Source: SVTX01 sp045612105 | GTDB lineage: Bacteria; Bacillota; Clostridia; Oscillospirales; CAG-272 | Reading direction: 5' to 3' | Length of the DNA stretch: 64,000 nucleotides | NCBI GenBank assembly: GCA_045612105.1 | Contig: JAZKYL010000116.1 | Coordinates: forward strand, 1 to 64,000 | In this document: piece after piece, positions 1-7,779 of the stretch | Layout: each line of letters starts with the position of its first letter | Numbering within the stretch: position 1 is the stretch's first letter | Translations under genes and position numbers: made by a program | Notes under the pieces: model-generated | What the model was told of the DNA's origin: nothing | The model's database searches: none | Seen by the model: only the letters and a program-made list of their open reading frames with translations

Positions 1-222
1 ATTTATTTGTGGATACAATTTTAGTATATATTAAAAGGGAAAAAATGTCAATACCCGAATTTTCATACAACGAACAAAAGAAATATCTTTGAGATTTAAG
101 AACACCGTATGATATCGTAAGTATCGTCGCATAAAGTGTTGCACCAAATTTGCACCAAAATCAAACCAACGTTCAAGACTATTCTACTCGACAAATTGGA
201 ATTTGACGGTATTACAACTGCT
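1..222. other. Intergenic region, no gene seen
   Basis: AT-rich leader stretch. No open frame with a credible ribosome-binding site or protein-like composition is seen on either strand. It may hold the 3' flank of the kinase gene that ends at 223 on the minus strand. Confidence 0.5.
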
Positions 223-708
223 TTATCTATTGGCAATCATAGCCACAGATTTTGCGTTTGTATCAATTTTAATGGTACCCAATGCTTGATACATCGGTAT
301 TCTTGCTATGCTTCTCTCAATTACATCTTCAGAGCGAATACCTCTTTTTACATCCATTGATAATCTTTCACACAGAGTCTTTTCATCCGCTACAAGCGAG
401 ATGCATTTTACCTCACAGTTCTGTGTATCCAGCTTTTCAAGTATGGAATCGATAATACTCTGCTCATGCATCACCCAACAAAAAATAATATTCTCATATG
501 CAGAACATTTCAGAAAATTATTGAGTAAGTAACAAATATTATTTGTCACCATTGCTTTTGTTTCATCGGTTACTTGGAACGGATTTGCATCCCAACACCA
601 ATCTCCGTCAAGAAATACACTATTCGGTAAATCCTGTTTGAGCTGTTGGCACACGGTTGTTTTGCCCACTCCCATCGTGCCGCCAATCATGAATAATGTT
701 TTCATCAT
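223..708 (-). CDS. Small P-loop nucleotide kinase-like protein
   Basis: A 161-aa protein with a Walker A motif GGTMGVGKTT at residues 9-18. It is followed by a short Asp-containing strand (FLDGDWCW) of the type seen in shikimate/adenylate-kinase-like AAA_33 enzymes, and an Arg-containing lid region near residues 113-132. The fold suggests ATP-dependent phosphorylation of a small molecule, but the acceptor cannot be told. Two adjacent ATGs occur at the start; a GAGGG lies just upstream of both, so the start is uncertain by one codon. It is monocistronic and unrelated to the sugar operon downstream. Kinase fold is likely; specificity is unknown. Confidence 0.6.
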   Translation of the reverse strand: MMKTLFMIGGTMGVGKTTVCQQLKQDLPNSVFLDGDWCWDANPFQVTDETKAMVTNNICYLLNNFLKCSAYENIIFCWVMHEQSIIDSILEKLDTQNCEVKCISLVADEKTLCERLSMDVKRGIRSEDVIERSIARIPMYQALGTIKIDTNAKSVAMIANR

Positions 709-960
709 TCACACCCTCGTCAAATTTAAGTTTATCTATTATTTGTATTATACCATAAAAACGGCAAAAAGTAAATAGGGCGGCGGAGCTTTTACAAATT
801 GAACCGCCCGCCGAATGACCTATTTGTTTTCCCTAAGAAAGATAAACTCTAAATATAATCTAATCCCCTTTTTCAAAAGCTTTTTTGGAGGGAGGGGGGT
901 GCAGGGGGAGGGAACCTATTTTTTCAAAAAATGGTTTCCTCCCCTCCCTGCATTATTCCC
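709..960. terminator. Intergenic region with a long palindrome ending the aldolase operon
   Basis: The stretch holds an imperfect hairpin at 901-951 (arms begin GCAGGG and end CCCTGC) with a run of T/A in its apex. It lies just past the aldolase stop codon on the minus strand and probably terminates the sugar operon. The hairpin resembles the perfect palindrome at 36412-36461 in sequence, so it may belong to a dispersed repeat family. No gene is seen. Confidence 0.55.
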
Positions 961-1797
961 TTACGCCTTATTCTCCGAACCGAAGAGGCGGATTTTTTCT
1001 TTTACTGCTGCCTTGATGTATTCAACCTTAAGGTTGCGGGTAGCAAGGTAGCCGATACCCTGAGCGTTGCCGTCGGTGGTCGCTCTGTCACCTGCCAGGC
1101 AGAGGTCGGTGAAGATATTGACCTTTGCAATTCCCTCGCGGATGGTGTTGCGGAAATCGTCGTCGGAAAGTCCGCTACCGCCGTGAAGAACGAGAGGAGT
1201 ATCAACTGCCGCGCGAATCTCCTTGAGTCGCTCAATGTTAAGCATGGGCTTCTTCTTGTATACACCGTGAGCCGAGCCGATAGCGATTGCAAGAGCGTCA
1301 ACGCCGGTAGCGTCGATGTATGCCTTCGCCTCCTCGGGGGTGGTGTACATGTCGGTGAGATCCTCATATCCCTCGCTGGCAAGACCTACGTGACCGATCT
1401 CGCCCTCAACGGAAGCACCGAAGGAGTGAGCGATCTTAACGATCTCGCGAGTCTCGGCAATATTGGTCTCGTAATCACCTGCCGAGCCGTCGAACATAAT
1501 GGAGGAGAAGCCCAGCTTGAGCGCCTCGATGCATCTGTCAAAGGTCAGACCGTGATCGTAGTGAACAACAACCGGCACCTTTGCTCTCTTTGCCGCCGCA
1601 ATAACCGAGGGAGCGATAAGCTGAAGCTCACCGAAAGGAAGAAGTACCTCGGCAGTACCGATAACAACGGGAGAATTCATCTCCTCCGCCGCCTCAATAA
1701 CCGCCTGAAGCATGTCGCTGTCGGTGGTGTTGAAAAGACCGACCGCATATTTGCCCTCCTGGGCTTTTTTTAATACGTCATTTAAAGTTACAAGCAT
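961..1797 (-). CDS. Class II fructose/tagatose-bisphosphate-type aldolase
   Basis: A 278-aa ketose-bisphosphate aldolase, which cleaves a ketohexose (bis)phosphate into dihydroxyacetone phosphate and an aldehyde in the cytoplasm. Visible metal and substrate residues are YDHG (80-83, zinc His82), VEGEIG (130-135, zinc-ligand Glu), GSAHG (174-178, zinc His177), LHGGSG (204-209, His205) and VNIFTD (226-231, phosphate/substrate loop). Length fits the class II short form (FbaA/KbaY/GatY). It is the last gene of a seven-gene operon, 20 bp after the PfkB kinase, so it likely acts on that kinase's product. Whether the substrate is fructose- or tagatose-bisphosphate cannot be decided from sequence. 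Confidence 0.9.
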   Translation of the reverse strand: MLVTLNDVLKKAQEGKYAVGLFNTTDSDMLQAVIEAAEEMNSPVVIGTAEVLLPFGELQLIAPSVIAAAKRAKVPVVVHYDHGLTFDRCIEALKLGFSSIMFDGSAGDYETNIAETREIVKIAHSFGASVEGEIGHVGLASEGYEDLTDMYTTPEEAKAYIDATGVDALAIAIGSAHGVYKKKPMLNIERLKEIRAAVDTPLVLHGGSGLSDDDFRNTIREGIAKVNIFTDLCLAGDRATTDGNAQGIGYLATRNLKVEYIKAAVKEKIRLFGSENKA

Positions 1798-1817
1798 ATT
1801 TTTGTTCCTTAATTTAA

Positions 1818-2783
1818 TTAAAATTTAATATTCATTTCTTTGAGAAGTTTGTCGATCTCTGCTTCACTTACCATGCCGCCGATTGAATCGGGGGATGCAA
1901 GAGAAGCGGTTGCCGCCTTGGATGCAAGAGTAAGTATTCCCATCTCGTCAAGTCCGCGGTAGATACCGATAAGCGCGCCTGCGCAAAAAGCATCGCCGGC
2001 ACCTGTCTTGCCCTTGATGAATCCCTTGGGTAATTCCCATGATGGCAGCTCAAAAAAGCCGTTATCCGACAAGCAAACACCGGTCTCGGGCATGTGGATG
2101 ATAACTCGTTCGGAAACACCCATTTCCTTGATAGCGCGAGCGATTTTTTCGAGATTTTCGCGGCAGGGCTCAATCCCTGCGATCATTCCGGCTTCAAGTT
2201 CGTTGATTATCACGTTATCGGTGTATTTGAGGCAGCTTTTGACGATATGATATCGGTCGCTGTTCTCGCTGACCAGGTCAATGGAGGTCTTTATGCCCAT
2301 TTCCTGAGCTTTTTTGAGAATTTTCTCGCCGTCGCCATTGTCTACCTTGTCAAGAAGCAGAAAGTAGCCGAGATGGAGCATCTTTACGTTGAGATTCTCA
2401 AAATCAACGTCGTCATAGCCGAAATCGGCACAAGCTCCGGGGAAGGTGAAGAAGGTTCTCTGCCCACCGACGATGCTCATAACGTCGGTGAAGCTGGTGG
2501 GCAGCTCTCCGCGCACCATAAGCGTGGTGTCAACGCCGTTTTCTTCAAGAGTGTTCACCAAAAAGTCGCCCTCGCCGTCATTTCCGATCTTTCCGACGGC
2601 TTTTACGGGAATTGTTGGATCAACTCGCTTGATATCGATGCCCACGTTGGGAACAGCTCCGCCAACGGCGCGGGACACCGACAAAATTTTAGTTAATTCG
2701 CCCGAGGCGGGGTAAGCTGAAATCTCATTGAGCTTGTCAACGAGAATAGTTCCCGCCACGGCGATACCGTGTTTTTCGGTCAT
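1818..2783 (-). CDS. PfkB-family carbohydrate kinase
   Basis: A 321-aa ribokinase-fold sugar kinase. The C-terminal signature GKTGAGDAFCAG holds the catalytic Asp and the anion hole. The N-terminal half contains the Gly-rich GGAVPNVG substrate segment typical of PfkB kinases. The start chosen is ATG at 2783, separated from the upstream stop codon by a single base (TAATATG), so translation is probably coupled. A longer upstream in-frame start would overlap the previous gene and adds residues unlike the family. It likely phosphorylates a keto-sugar phosphate to feed the aldolase encoded next. Fructose-1-P, tagatose-6-P and 2-keto-3-deoxy sugars remain alternatives. Confidence 0.85.
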   Translation of the reverse strand: MTEKHGIAVAGTILVDKLNEISAYPASGELTKILSVSRAVGGAVPNVGIDIKRVDPTIPVKAVGKIGNDGEGDFLVNTLEENGVDTTLMVRGELPTSFTDVMSIVGGQRTFFTFPGACADFGYDDVDFENLNVKMLHLGYFLLLDKVDNGDGEKILKKAQEMGIKTSIDLVSENSDRYHIVKSCLKYTDNVIINELEAGMIAGIEPCRENLEKIARAIKEMGVSERVIIHMPETGVCLSDNGFFELPSWELPKGFIKGKTGAGDAFCAGALIGIYRGLDEMGILTLASKAATASLASPDSIGGMVSEAEIDKLLKEMNIKF

Positions 2784-2784
2784 A

Positions 2785-3732
2785 TTAGTTGCACTCCGCA
2801 ACAAGGGGACCTGCAAGCTCGTCAAGGAAGAAGAGCTTACCCTTGAGGGTGGGAATGTAGGAGCTGGTAATCCAAGGAGTCTTGCCGTGACGGAGGGTCA
2901 TCCAGAGGGAAAGTCCCTGCCACTGCATTCCTCTGCCGAGAGTACCGTCAGCACCACCGATAGCGTAATCTGCCTGAAGGAAGATGCCGGGGCCTATGGT
3001 GTTGGCTCTGCAAGGAACCAACGTTGTTCTCGACTTGAAGCTGGTCAGAGCGTTCTGCTCAACGGTGAGGGGATGGATCTTCGCGCCGATACGGTAGGGT
3101 GCCTTTTCCCATTCAGCCGCAGTCTCGTAATCTGCCGCAAAGGTGGGCTCCCAGAAAGCGATGTGGCACATTCTTCCGATACCGTAAACCAACACAAGCT
3201 CCGCGCCCTCTGCCTTGAGAGCGGCGATCTTGCCGGGGTATGTAGGAAGATTGGCCTTTGTCGCAAAGTTTCTCTGGTCTGCGGGAACGGTCAGCTCGCC
3301 AAGAGGATTGAAGAGTGCCTGCTCCATAGCATACTGGAATGAGCCGGGGTTGTCGGAGGAGAGAGTGTTGCCCTCGCCGTCTGCCCACTCGTCCATATTG
3401 AAGGTGTAAACGTGCTCGCAGGAGATATTCCAAGCCTTAAGGAAGTAAACAACCCACTTATACATACCCATAGGGCCTACGGGGAGAATGAAAGCGATCT
3501 TCTGTCCCTTGTCCTTTGCCGCCTTGATCTTGAGGGCGATCTCGTGACCCATATAGGTCTCAAATTCATTAAGATTGCCGCACTTGATGGGAGTGAACTC
3601 GGGATTCCAGAAATCCTGAGGGTCGCATACTGTTTCGGGTGCGCCTACGCACGCGTCGATCTTTGCAAAATCCCAACCTGCGGGGTAAAATCCTTCGAGG
3701 GCAGAGCCCTTAACTGTTGATAAGAAATCCAT
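2785..3732 (-). CDS. NagB-like glucosamine-6-phosphate deaminase/isomerase homologue
   Basis: A 315-aa protein, longer than classical NagB (about 240-270 aa), with recognisable NagB landmarks: FNMDEW at 111-116 (NagB FNMDEY with the catalytic Asp) and GIGRMCHIAFWEP at 184-196 (NagB GVGNDGHIAFNEP). The ring-opening His (190) and the Glu (195) are kept, but the Asp of the NagB Asp-His-Glu set is Met188 here. This suggests a diverged isomerase or deaminase acting on a related amino sugar. Its place between a deacetylase/glycosidase pair and a PfkB kinase/aldolase pair fits conversion of an amino sugar phosphate to a keto sugar phosphate. The family is likely; the exact reaction is inference. Confidence 0.75.
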   Translation of the reverse strand: MDFLSTVKGSALEGFYPAGWDFAKIDACVGAPETVCDPQDFWNPEFTPIKCGNLNEFETYMGHEIALKIKAAKDKGQKIAFILPVGPMGMYKWVVYFLKAWNISCEHVYTFNMDEWADGEGNTLSSDNPGSFQYAMEQALFNPLGELTVPADQRNFATKANLPTYPGKIAALKAEGAELVLVYGIGRMCHIAFWEPTFAADYETAAEWEKAPYRIGAKIHPLTVEQNALTSFKSRTTLVPCRANTIGPGIFLQADYAIGGADGTLGRGMQWQGLSLWMTLRHGKTPWITSSYIPTLKGKLFFLDELAGPLVAECN

Positions 3733-3841
3733 AATAATTCTCCTTATTCATAAATATTTTCAATTCAATTATATCAGCCAATGGCTGTATTTTCAAGCAC
3801 TTGTCCAAAAAATATAACCGCCTGTCCGATCAATATCTGTA

Positions 3842-5782
3842 TTAAGTAAAGGAAAACGTCTTTCCCTTAGCATTGAGTATTCTCAAAATAAACTCCATCG
3901 CGAAATAATGATCGTAATATTTTTCAATATATATTTCTCGCTCGCTCATGTGCTTTTTCAATCTTTCAAAGGACTCGGAGTATCCGCTCTCCCCCCTTGC
4001 CTTGATCGCCAAGACGGCTGAAAGCAGATCTATGTAGTCGGCAAATTCAGAAAGAACTCTCAACGACTCTGTTTGAATTCGGTCGGCACTATCCTTGTGT
4101 TCAGCTATAAAAGTCCTTATAGAAGCAGTGATCTCGGAAACCATATCAAGCTTCTCGGCTCTCATCGGACTGAAATAAGGGGATATAGTCTCATCCTCGC
4201 TTTCCTCGCCCTCAAGATAAGCAAAGCCAAACGCATCCATTACCCTGTCGAGCTGTTCCCATACGTATTTCCAATCATCGCCGTAAGCGTGAGCAAAATA
4301 ATCCTCTGTGATCTCTTCAAGCGTCAGTGACAGATCAAATTGCTTTCTGGCGAAAACATAATACGCAAGTCCGTTGGGGAAATAGGATCTTTGGCTTCCG
4401 CAGGCGATAATGCCATCAATATTTTTCGCCCTGTAAGCCTCAATATCCTCAAAAATACGTCGGGACAGCTCAAATGCCGACGGATCATAATACTGATGCT
4501 TCCAAAAATGGTACTCAAAGCAGACGTTGGACCCTTTCCACTTCTTTTTCCATTCTTCAAAGTAGGCAAGATAGGTGTCAAGATCCTGCGGCATACGAAT
4601 ATTGTTGCGCGCAAAGGGATCAAGCTCTATTTTTGCCGATTCGTCCAAAGAACGGGTATAGGACCTTGTGATAGGAGCCAGCATCAAGGTGAAACGATCG
4701 AGGTTTTTGATCCTCTCGCTATCGGGTGCCCACGTTGTTTCGGTATAAGCGATAAACACGATGCGAGTGTCAAGCCTTCTTGCCGCGAGCACACTGTCAA
4801 GCTCGTTAAGCAAAATAACGTACCAGTCCGACACGCTCTTTTTGACACACTTGTCACACTCGCAATGATTATTCTTGGCATCTGCCAGCCAGACGTGGAT
4901 ATAATCTACGTTTTGGTGCTTTTCGGCATAGTCCGCAATATACTCTGCAACGATACGTCTCGCCTCGGGGTTTGACATACAGAACTGAGTGTTTATCGGG
5001 CGGCTGCTGAAGAGCTTTTTTTCGCCGTTAATCACTGCCAGATATTTTCGCGCTCCCTCGGGAACGAGGCTGTCGTCCATTGGAGCCCAGCCGCCGCTAA
5101 TATCAAGACCAAAGGGTGCCGCCGTCCATCCGTGGCCGATATCGTGGAACTGTATGCCGCGCTTCGACATCTCCGTCTCTGCCTCTGCCTTCCACTGTGA
5201 TACGATCTCGGAATCGATGCGCTCTACAGGACGAACCGTATTATGCCATCGGGAATAATAGGCGTTGTAAAAGTGCTTGGGATTAAGAAACTGCATCATA
5301 AAGAGATTCATTCCCGCCTTTGGGAGAAAATCTATAGTGTCAAGAATGATATCGCGGCTTTCGGCTCCTTCGATGCAAGGTCCCCTGTAACGCATATCGG
5401 GTTTGTGTCGGCATCTTACCGCCTCGATGTTTTTGGTTGGAATATACTCACCGCTCTTGCCGGGAAAAAGCCAACGGCAACCGTTTTGTCTTAAAAACTC
5501 ATATACCGCAAGCAGGACCGAACGAGGATTATCGCCCGCGATAATACCGCCCTCTGTGTCTGTGTCGATATAAAGGATGTCGTCAAGAGTGGTATCCTTT
5601 ACGTCGCTGACGTCAAGACCAAGATCTTGCATAAGACCGATACGAAAGCCGTCTTCAGCCTGCGTGTCGTATGTGATTTTTACGTCGCACTCATCAGGCA
5701 TCATCATCCTAAGATACTTTTTTAATTCCTCCGCCGCAAAATCGACTGTTGGATTTAAAGTGATCTTGTTTATTAAGAGCAT
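3842..5782 (-). CDS. DUF4838 glycosidase-like protein, cytoplasmic
   Basis: A 646-aa protein of the DUF4838 type. The N-terminal 120 residues resemble the non-catalytic domain of alpha-glucuronidases (AAEELKKYL, then the GDNPRSVLLAVYEFLRQNGCRWLFPG-type segment). A TIM-barrel-like region follows from about 125 to 480, with the family's HCECDKC cysteine cluster near residue 308. It has no signal peptide, so it acts inside the cell on an imported saccharide. It overlaps no neighbour and sits 16 bp after the deacetylase gene in the same operon. DUF4838 members occur in polysaccharide loci, but substrate and catalytic residues are not established. A glycoside hydrolase role is inferred. Confidence 0.7.
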   Translation of the reverse strand: MLLINKITLNPTVDFAAEELKKYLRMMMPDECDVKITYDTQAEDGFRIGLMQDLGLDVSDVKDTTLDDILYIDTDTEGGIIAGDNPRSVLLAVYEFLRQNGCRWLFPGKSGEYIPTKNIEAVRCRHKPDMRYRGPCIEGAESRDIILDTIDFLPKAGMNLFMMQFLNPKHFYNAYYSRWHNTVRPVERIDSEIVSQWKAEAETEMSKRGIQFHDIGHGWTAAPFGLDISGGWAPMDDSLVPEGARKYLAVINGEKKLFSSRPINTQFCMSNPEARRIVAEYIADYAEKHQNVDYIHVWLADAKNNHCECDKCVKKSVSDWYVILLNELDSVLAARRLDTRIVFIAYTETTWAPDSERIKNLDRFTLMLAPITRSYTRSLDESAKIELDPFARNNIRMPQDLDTYLAYFEEWKKKWKGSNVCFEYHFWKHQYYDPSAFELSRRIFEDIEAYRAKNIDGIIACGSQRSYFPNGLAYYVFARKQFDLSLTLEEITEDYFAHAYGDDWKYVWEQLDRVMDAFGFAYLEGEESEDETISPYFSPMRAEKLDMVSEITASIRTFIAEHKDSADRIQTESLRVLSEFADYIDLLSAVLAIKARGESGYSESFERLKKHMSEREIYIEKYYDHYFAMEFILRILNAKGKTFSFT

Positions 5783-5798
5783 CTTTATTCTCCTTATA

Positions 5799-6500
5799 TT
5801 AAGGCAAATATCTCTTTGTAGTTCCCTTCAGATAAACGAGGCACTGACGGAAGCCCTCGGCATATTCAGCTCCGCACTGGAAGCCGCGATAACGGCAACA
5901 GGTCTTGACCATGTCGGGGAAATCAATATTGTCGTGATCTCTCATCCATTTGATCTGCGACTCGTGACAGCACAGCATCTCGATCTTCTTGTCAATAAAA
6001 GGAGTTACGTCAACGTACTCGGTGGGGTTAAAGTCAACACCGCAAAGAGTATCCATATAGAAGATGGGAACAAGCTTCGCGGGCTTGTCGGTCTCTGCCT
6101 TGTAGTGAGGAACGGTCGCCGCAAAGCATGCGCTGAAAACAAGCTTGCTGGTTGCCGTGTGGTCGGGCATATAGTCGTCGGGGTTGTGGGTGATGATGAA
6201 GTCGGGATCAACGTCGCGGATGACCTTGACTACCTTATCAACCGCCTCCTTGTTATCAAAGATACAGAGGTCGGTAAATCCGCCCCAAATAACGGTAAAT
6301 CCACCGAGGCTTCCTGCGGTTTTCGCCTCCTTCTGACGCATAACACCAAGCTCGTCGGGCTGAATGATCTCGTGACCTAAGTCACCGTTAGAAAGATGGC
6401 AGACAAAAACCTCGTCGCCTCTCTCCTTGCACTTTAAAAGCGTACCCACACAAGCGACCTCAATATCGTCGGGATGCGCACCAATTGCCAATACTCTCAT
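5799..6500 (-). CDS. PIG-L family zinc deacetylase
   Basis: A 233-aa LmbE/PIG-L fold enzyme. The zinc motif AHPDDIE is at residues 8-14 and a second metal-binding segment (PDDYMPDHTAT) lies around 106-116. Family members remove N-acetyl groups from GlcNAc-type sugars or sugar conjugates (MshB, BshB, NAG deacetylases such as Dac). Within this operon it most likely deacetylates an N-acetylated amino sugar before the NagB-like enzyme acts. No signal peptide is seen, so it is cytoplasmic. The gene is preceded by a good AGGAGG-type site. Bacillithiol or mycothiol synthesis is possible for the family but unsupported by the neighbours. Confidence 0.85.
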   Translation of the reverse strand: MRVLAIGAHPDDIEVACVGTLLKCKERGDEVFVCHLSNGDLGHEIIQPDELGVMRQKEAKTAGSLGGFTVIWGGFTDLCIFDNKEAVDKVVKVIRDVDPDFIITHNPDDYMPDHTATSKLVFSACFAATVPHYKAETDKPAKLVPIFYMDTLCGVDFNPTEYVDVTPFIDKKIEMLCCHESQIKWMRDHDNIDFPDMVKTCCRYRGFQCGAEYAEGFRQCLVYLKGTTKRYLP

Positions 6501-6571
6501 AATTTTTCCTCCTGAAAATTTTTAAGTCTTTTGTATAGTTTATTTTTAATAATCGCAATTTCGCATCAAAG

Positions 6572-7588
6572 TCATAAGCTCAACTTGATGCAGGCACCAC
6601 CAAGCCTTGCGCTTTCCTTGATTTTTTCAACAAGCTTAATGCTGAGACAAGAATCCTTTGGATCGTTTTGTTTATTTTCCACAGTCGGATCTTGTACAAG
6701 AGAAGAAAACGCGCGGATCTCCTCAACTATTTCGTCTGCCATCTCGATATCGGGTTGATAGGGTTCTTTGCCGTTTTCATACACTTGAACGCTGTTTCCG
6801 TCGCAGACAACGGTAGCGTTTTCGAAAATAGCTCTGTAGCCGGATTCAAATTTTACGGCACGCGACTCATCCCAACAGCATTCGGCAAGAACAGTACAAT
6901 TCTCATAATCGAGTCGGCTGTGTACCACCTGACAGTAAGGAAGCTTGATAAATTCTGTCGCGCTTACGCTCAAAGGGTCGCCCAGAATATATCTTGCTAC
7001 GTCAATGTCGTGAATATGAGTATCTATTGTACAACCGCCCGTCTTGGTAAGATCGGCAAACGCAGGGCTCCACCTGGGATATTCGCTGAGACGGTGCATA
7101 GTCATATATTTCAATTCTCCGAAAAGACTATTATCAACACAGTCCTTCAAGTAAAGGTAGAAAGGGTCGAAGCGAACACACTGACCGATCATAAGTCTTT
7201 TTCCCGACATAGATGCCGCCGCCAGCATCTCCTCGCAATCATCCGAGCATAGAGCCATTGGTTTTTCGCACAAAACGTGCTTGCCTGCCAAAAGAAGCTT
7301 GACCGTCATCTCCTTGTGCAAAAATGAAGGAAGACATATGTCCGCTACGTCAAAATCCTCATTGGCAATAAGCTCGTCAACGTCGCCATAAACGTGTATG
7401 CTGTCATCCAGGGTCTCGGTAGGCGCACCGAAATTGATAGTTATGCTCTTACGCACACTATCAACGTTTTTTTCGCACACCGCAACCACCGCAAGTGGGG
7501 AATTTTCTCTCTCCAATTTCTTATAAGCATTGTAATGTATCCTTGCGATACCTCCAAAGCCTATCAGTGCCACTTTGATCTTTTCCAT
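6572..7588 (-). CDS. Gfo/Idh/MocA family NAD(P)-dependent oxidoreductase
   Basis: A 338-aa protein with an N-terminal Rossmann fold (IGFGGIARIHYNAY, residues 9-22), the family CEKPMAL motif near residue 108, and the C-terminal domain motif DTHIHDID near residue 189, which carries the catalytic His/Asp pair. Members oxidise or epimerise sugars; some act as NAD-dependent glycosidases (GH109-like alpha-N-acetylgalactosaminidases). Its position after the binding protein and before the deacetylase makes an amino-sugar or glycoside substrate plausible. A 191-bp gap, including a hairpin at 7737-7760, separates it from the binding-protein gene. Confidence 0.85.
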   Translation of the reverse strand: MEKIKVALIGFGGIARIHYNAYKKLERENSPLAVVAVCEKNVDSVRKSITINFGAPTETLDDSIHVYGDVDELIANEDFDVADICLPSFLHKEMTVKLLLAGKHVLCEKPMALCSDDCEEMLAAASMSGKRLMIGQCVRFDPFYLYLKDCVDNSLFGELKYMTMHRLSEYPRWSPAFADLTKTGGCTIDTHIHDIDVARYILGDPLSVSATEFIKLPYCQVVHSRLDYENCTVLAECCWDESRAVKFESGYRAIFENATVVCDGNSVQVYENGKEPYQPDIEMADEIVEEIRAFSSLVQDPTVENKQNDPKDSCLSIKLVEKIKESARLGGACIKLSL

Positions 7589-7736
7589 AAAGCTTTCTCC
7601 CTCAATTTATCTTATTATTGTAATTTTAACTTATATTAACCGATTAAGCAATACACTACGGTCTACAAAAAGAGTAAAATAATACATTGAATTCTATTTA
7701 AAATACTTTTTTACCAAAATCTCAAATTATAGCGAA

Positions 7737-7760
7737 CGGAGGCAGAAAATTCCGCCTCCG
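7737..7760 (-). promoter_or_regulatory. Intra-operon hairpin behind the binding-protein gene
   Basis: CGGAGGC and GCCTCCG arms with a 10-nt loop lie 20-43 bp past the stop codon of the solute-binding protein. There is no T-tract behind it on the minus strand, so it is more likely an mRNA-stabilising or attenuating hairpin than a full terminator. Such hairpins often follow highly expressed binding-protein genes. Confidence 0.5.
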
Positions 7761-7779
7761 CAGCATTATGTGGGCTTGA

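Noticed and set aside
931..1773. Long plus-strand frame opposite the aldolase gene
   Set aside because: It is the antisense reading of a clearly conserved aldolase, lacks a ribosome site and has unlikely amino-acid composition. The same holds for the long antisense frames opposite ahcY, lysK, serS, the DUF4340 gene, the 1746-aa lipoprotein and the CxxC protein.
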